Shown: in pieces, positions 5,503 to 8,394 of the stretch
Numbering within the stretch: the first letter of the stretch is position 1
Layout: each line of letters begins with the position of its first letter
Source: Desulfobulbaceae bacterium UBA2262
GTDB lineage: Bacteria; Desulfobacterota; Desulfobulbia; Desulfobulbales; Desulfurivibrionaceae
Assembly: GCA_002347185.1 (NCBI GenBank)
Contig: DDXK01000018.1
Coordinates: 1 to 8,394, forward strand
Direction: 5' to 3'
Length of the DNA: 8,394 nt
Position numbers and translations under genes: made by a program
Notes under the pieces: model-generated
Told to the model about the DNA's origin: nothing
Seen by the model: only the letters and a program-made list of their open reading frames with translations
Database searches by the model: none

Positions 5503-5682
5503 GGCCGCGGACGAAGCCGCTCCCTGCCCGGGGCCCTTCCCCTGCCGGCACCCCTGCTTCCCCTCTCTTCTTCCGGTCCGGCCGGCGAGGGGTATGGAAT
5601 TTGCTTAGCTTGATCTCAAGGTATTCATTCCCCTCGGCAGCACCGTGGGAGACCTGCCCCCAAAAAAAATAAGGATCTGCCC

Positions 5683-7473
5683 ATGTTGGGGAAAAAATCA
5701 GTCCTCAGAGCCCCTTTCGCCTATGCCTCGCCATGGATCCTCGCCGCGGCCATAGGCATGCTCATCGCCATCGTCATTGTCTTTGCCGCCAACAATCTGC
5801 AGCGGGAAAAGCGCATCATGACGGAAAGCCTCATCAACAAGGGGGAGGCCATCATCCGTTTTGTGGGGGCCGGTTCGCGGGTCTCCATGATGATGGGCAG
5901 CACCAGCTCCGAGCAGGTGCAGCATCTCATCGAGCAGGCTTCCGGCGAATCCAGCATACTTTACATCGGCGTGGTGGACAGCGAGGGCAGGATTGTTGCC
6001 CACAGCGATCCCGCCCTGATCAACAGCCGGCTCGACCATCCCCTGCTGGGAGAGACAGGCCCCGTGCCGACGCTCCGCCACCAGGTCAGCACCGACCCGG
6101 AGGGGAAAGGCAAAATCTTCGAGGTGATCGCGCCGTTCAAGCCCTTCCGCGGCGGCAGGGGCCATTTTTTCAGGAAGCAATTTCCGCAGGGCCAGCAGCC
6201 CTGCCCGCCGGACGGAACAGCAGGGGCGGGCTGCCCGCAGCCTGCCCCGGGCAACGGACCCTTTCTGGCCGGGAACCTGCAGATTGTGGTGGGACTCGAC
6301 ATGCGGGAGCAGGAAGCGATCATCCGGGAAGACCTCCACCACATGGCCTACATGTCCCTGGCCCTGCTGCTGGTCGCCATCGGGGGCTGGGTCGCCCTGC
6401 TCACCGCCCAGAGCTACCGCTCCTCACAAAAAACCCTGATGAACATGCAGGCCTTTACCGATCTGCTCATTTCCCGACTGCCGGTGGGCATCATCGCCAC
6501 CAATACCCAGGGGCAGATCCAGACCTTCAACAAGGCGGCCGCGGCCCTCATTGGCGGCAGACCGGAAGAGGCTGTGGGCCAGCCCCTGGCCAGGGCGCTT
6601 CCCGATTTTTTTCAGGCCCTGAACAAGGAGGGGCGGGACGAGAGGGAACTCATCGACCAGGAGCTTGCCTGGCCTCCGGAGTCGCCTGCCCCGAGCCATC
6701 TTCATGTCAGCTCGGTTCCCATCGCCGACCAGCAGGGCGCCCACCTGGGCAGGGTCACCCTGATCTACGACCTTTCCGAGATCAAACGGCTGGAGGCGCA
6801 GATCCGCAGGCACGACCGTCTGGTCGCCCTGGGCAAGATGGCGGCGGGCGTGGCCCACGAGGTGCGGAACCCGCTCAGTTCCATCAAGGGCTTCGCCACC
6901 CTGCTCGGCTCACGCTTTGCCGAGGCGAGCGAGGAAAAAGAGGCCGCAAAACTGATGACCCAGGAAGTGGAGCGCCTGAACCGCAGCATCACCGAACTGC
7001 TCACCTATGCCCGGCCCCTCCCTCCCCATCTGGAAGAGGTGGAGCTGGAGCCGTTCATCGCCGATTCCCTGAAGCTTGTCCAGAGCGATGCCAGGGCGCT
7101 CGGCGTGGAATTGCACTATTCCATCGAGGTGGCGCGCAAAACCCTGACCCTGGACAGGGATCGTCTCAATCAGGTGCTCCTCAACCTCTACCTCAATAGC
7201 CTGCAGGCCATGGAGCAGGGCGGCAGCCTGCGGGTGGTGGTTACGGAGGGCGGACAGGCAGGCAGCGTGGAGATCAGGGTGGAGGACAGCGGCAGCGGCA
7301 TTGCGGAAGAGCTCATCGAGCGGGTGCTCGATCCTTACTTCACCACCAAGCCGGGCGGCACCGGCCTCGGGCTGGCCATGGTCTACAAGCTCGTCGACGA
7401 ACAGGGCGGCAGTGTACGGATCAGCAGCAGAATAAGTGAAGGCACCTGTGTGACCCTGGTCCTGCCGACCTAG
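5683..7473 (+). CDS. ZraS/HydH-type membrane sensor histidine kinase
   Basis: A 596-residue protein; AAGGA lies 7 nt before the ATG. A membrane helix at residues 17-36 and another at about 221-243 enclose a sensor domain of about 185 residues, predicted periplasmic. A PAS domain follows (about 255-365; LPVGIIATNTQGQIQTFNKAA). Next is the HisKA dimerisation helix with VALGKMAAGVAHEVRNPLSSIKG, phosphoacceptor His392. The ATPase domain has an N box with Asn505, G1 DSGSGI from Asp535, and G2 GGTGLGLA (558-565). The HEVRNPLSSIKG context and the adjacent zraP-like gene point to ZraS/HydH, which in E. coli senses zinc and lead and signals to the sigma-54 activator ZraR. The protein is longer than E. 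coli ZraS (465). A Gly/Pro-rich loop in the sensor part (about 155-195) carries Cys174 and Cys184. No response regulator follows; the stop codon overlaps that of murA. Confidence 0.85.
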   Translation: MLGKKSVLRAPFAYASPWILAAAIGMLIAIVIVFAANNLQREKRIMTESLINKGEAIIRFVGAGSRVSMMMGSTSSEQVQHLIEQASGESSILYIGVVDSEGRIVAHSDPALINSRLDHPLLGETGPVPTLRHQVSTDPEGKGKIFEVIAPFKPFRGGRGHFFRKQFPQGQQPCPPDGTAGAGCPQPAPGNGPFLAGNLQIVVGLDMREQEAIIREDLHHMAYMSLALLLVAIGGWVALLTAQSYRSSQKTLMNMQAFTDLLISRLPVGIIATNTQGQIQTFNKAAAALIGGRPEEAVGQPLARALPDFFQALNKEGRDERELIDQELAWPPESPAPSHLHVSSVPIADQQGAHLGRVTLIYDLSEIKRLEAQIRRHDRLVALGKMAAGVAHEVRNPLSSIKGFATLLGSRFAEASEEKEAAKLMTQEVERLNRSITELLTYARPLPPHLEEVELEPFIADSLKLVQSDARALGVELHYSIEVARKTLTLDRDRLNQVLLNLYLNSLQAMEQGGSLRVVVTEGGQAGSVEIRVEDSGSGIAEELIERVLDPYFTTKPGGTGLGLAMVYKLVDEQGGSVRISSRISEGTCVTLVLPT

Positions 7474-8394
7474 GAGACCTGCTCCTTTTCCCGGCGGATG
7501 CGCGCCCCGGCCTCGGAAAGCTTGCCGACCAGATTGTCGTAGCCCCGGTCGAGATGGTAGACCCGGGAAATGTGGGTCTCCCCTTGCGCGGCCAGGGCCG
7601 CCACCACCAGGGAGGCGCTGGCCCGCAGATCGGTGGCCATGACCGGCGCCCCGCTCAAACGGCCGGTGCCGGTGACTATGGCGCTGTGTCCGTCGACCTT
7701 GATGTCCGCCCCCATGCGGCGGAGCTCGGCCACATGCATGAAACGGTTTTCAAAGATCGTCTCGGTGATGACGCTCAGGCCGTCACTCAAGGTCATCAGG
7801 GCCATGATCTGTGCCTGCAGATCCGTTGGGAATCCGGGAAAAGGCATGGTCTTGATGTCGATACTGCGGAGGGGCCCCCGGCGGGCGACCCGGATGCGGT
7901 CCGGCCCTTCCTCGACAAAAAGCCCGGCGGCGCGCAGTTTCTCGAGCAATGAAGGCAGATGCTGCGGATTGCAGTTGCTGACCGTCACCTCGCCGCCGGC
8001 GGCTCCCACGGCGATGAGATAGGTACCGGTCTCGATGCGGTCGGGGATGACGGCAAGCTCGGCGCCGTGCAGCTTTCTGACCCCCTCCACCACCAGGGTG
8101 TCGCCGCCTTTGCCCTTGATGCGTCCGCCCATGGCGCTGAGCAGATCGACCAGGTTGCCGATTTCCGGCTCCCGGGCCGCGTTCTTGATCGTAGTCGTTC
8201 CCTCGGCCAGGGCCGCGGCCATGAGAATATTCTCGGTGCCCCCCACCGAGGGGACGTCGAAATAGACGGTATTGCCCTTGAGCCGGCCGCCGGCTTGGGC
8301 ATCCACATAGCCCTGGCTCAACTCGTGGGTTGCGCCCAGCTTTTCCAGCCCCTGCAGATGGAAGTTGATGGGCCGGGCGCCGATGGCGCAGCCG
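7470..8394 (-). CDS. murA: MurA, UDP-N-acetylglucosamine 1-carboxyvinyltransferase (C-terminal 307 residues)
   Basis: The gene is read right to left and its 5' part lies beyond the window. The visible 307 residues plus the roughly 113 missing give about 420, the normal length. It catalyses the first committed step of peptidoglycan synthesis, adding enolpyruvate from PEP to UDP-GlcNAc in the cytoplasm. The first visible codons read GCAIGARP, holding the catalytic Cys (Cys115 in E. coli numbering; codon at 8388-8390), the target of fosfomycin. Further conserved blocks are NAAREPEI, PDRIETGT, FPTDLQAQ (the Asp305 equivalent), ENRFMH, MATDLRASASLV and DRGYDNL (the Arg397 equivalent). An in-frame TTG at 8321 is not the start, because homology continues upstream to the window edge. 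The TAG stop shares a CTAG with the kinase stop, tail to tail. Confidence 0.95.
   Translation of the reverse strand, partial: GCAIGARPINFHLQGLEKLGATHELSQGYVDAQAGGRLKGNTVYFDVPSVGGTENILMAAALAEGTTTIKNAAREPEIGNLVDLLSAMGGRIKGKGGDTLVVEGVRKLHGAELAVIPDRIETGTYLIAVGAAGGEVTVSNCNPQHLPSLLEKLRAAGLFVEEGPDRIRVARRGPLRSIDIKTMPFPGFPTDLQAQIMALMTLSDGLSVITETIFENRFMHVAELRRMGADIKVDGHSAIVTGTGRLSGAPVMATDLRASASLVVAALAAQGETHISRVYHLDRGYDNLVGKLSEAGARIRREKEQVS

Larger units (their letters stand above)
5299..5682. other. Divergent intergenic control region between the zraP-like and kinase genes
   Basis: About 380 bp hold no convincing gene. From left to right the region contains the zraP leader, the sigma-54 promoter, the IHF-like site, the minus-strand hairpin, the two dyads, and then a C-rich stretch (5503-5590) with nothing I can interpret. 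Near the kinase there is an inverted repeat CTTGA-TC-TCAAG (5609-5620). I see no good sigma-70 or sigma-54 promoter for the kinase itself. A minus-strand TTGAGA (5614-5619), 17 bp from CATACC (5591-5596), is a weak sigma-70-like candidate that could feed the hairpin at 5413-5450. Short open frames here lack ribosome sites and family features. Confidence 0.6.

Noticed and set aside
5528..5545. Possible plus-strand sigma-54 promoter for the kinase (GG and GC with 10-bp spacing in the C-rich stretch)
   Set aside because: Only the GG/GC spacing fits; the surrounding bases do not resemble TGGCAC or TTGC.
5299..5613. Short plus-strand open frames of about 100 codons in the divergent intergenic region
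   Set aside because: They run through the sigma-54 promoter, hairpin and dyads, have no ribosome site, and encode Pro/Arg-rich sequence without any family features.
5601..5627. Plus-strand TTGCTT and TATTCA as a sigma-70 promoter for the kinase
   Set aside because: The spacer is 15 bp and the -10 match is poor, so it is not listed as a feature.
5733..7199. 488-codon open frame in another frame of the kinase gene
   Set aside because: It is a frame shadow. The H, N, G1 and G2 boxes are all in the frame starting at 5683.

Overview
The window is GC-rich, densely coded bacterial chromosome. The gene content fits a Gram-negative anaerobe of the Desulfobacterota, perhaps Desulfobulbales-like. That placement is an inference from three things: a ZraS/ZraP-type envelope metal-stress pair, a DUF166 (COG1810) protein of the kind shared by archaea and anaerobic bacteria, and an iron-type alcohol dehydrogenase. 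No mobile element, CRISPR array, rRNA or tRNA is visible.

Left part (1-2711, + strand): a tightly packed run that looks like one operon. It holds the 3' end of tsaD (tRNA t6A synthesis), a small DUF2062 membrane protein, rsmA/ksgA (16S rRNA dimethyladenosine methyltransferase) and an iron-containing alcohol dehydrogenase. Gaps are -4, 7 and 4 nt, so translational coupling is likely. The dehydrogenase overlaps by 53 nt, tail to tail, a minus-strand gene for an exported DUF3108 protein (2659-3504).

Middle (3678-4776, + strand): a 116-residue unknown, probably all-helical protein, then a DUF166 protein with several cysteines. A strong hairpin terminator at 4779-4815 follows, oriented for the minus-strand gene on its right.

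Right part (4843-7473): the most interesting region. A ZraP/Spy/CpxP-like periplasmic protein (minus strand) is divergent from a membrane histidine kinase of the ZraS (HydH) type (plus strand). The roughly 400 bp between them has what looks like a complete sigma-54 control region for the zraP-like gene: a -24/-12 element with exact spacing, an IHF-like site near -51, and two similar A-tract dyads 30 bp apart centred near -124 and -154. A terminator-like hairpin, also oriented to the minus strand, sits between the dyads and the IHF site. No ZraR-type response regulator follows the kinase. Its stop codon is instead shared within a CTAG with the convergent murA gene (7470 to beyond the window end), so the partner activator must be encoded elsewhere.

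The working model, inferred, is that the kinase senses metal or envelope stress through its periplasmic domain and phosphorylates a sigma-54 activator encoded elsewhere. That activator binds the tandem dyads and switches on the periplasmic chaperone/metal-binding protein.
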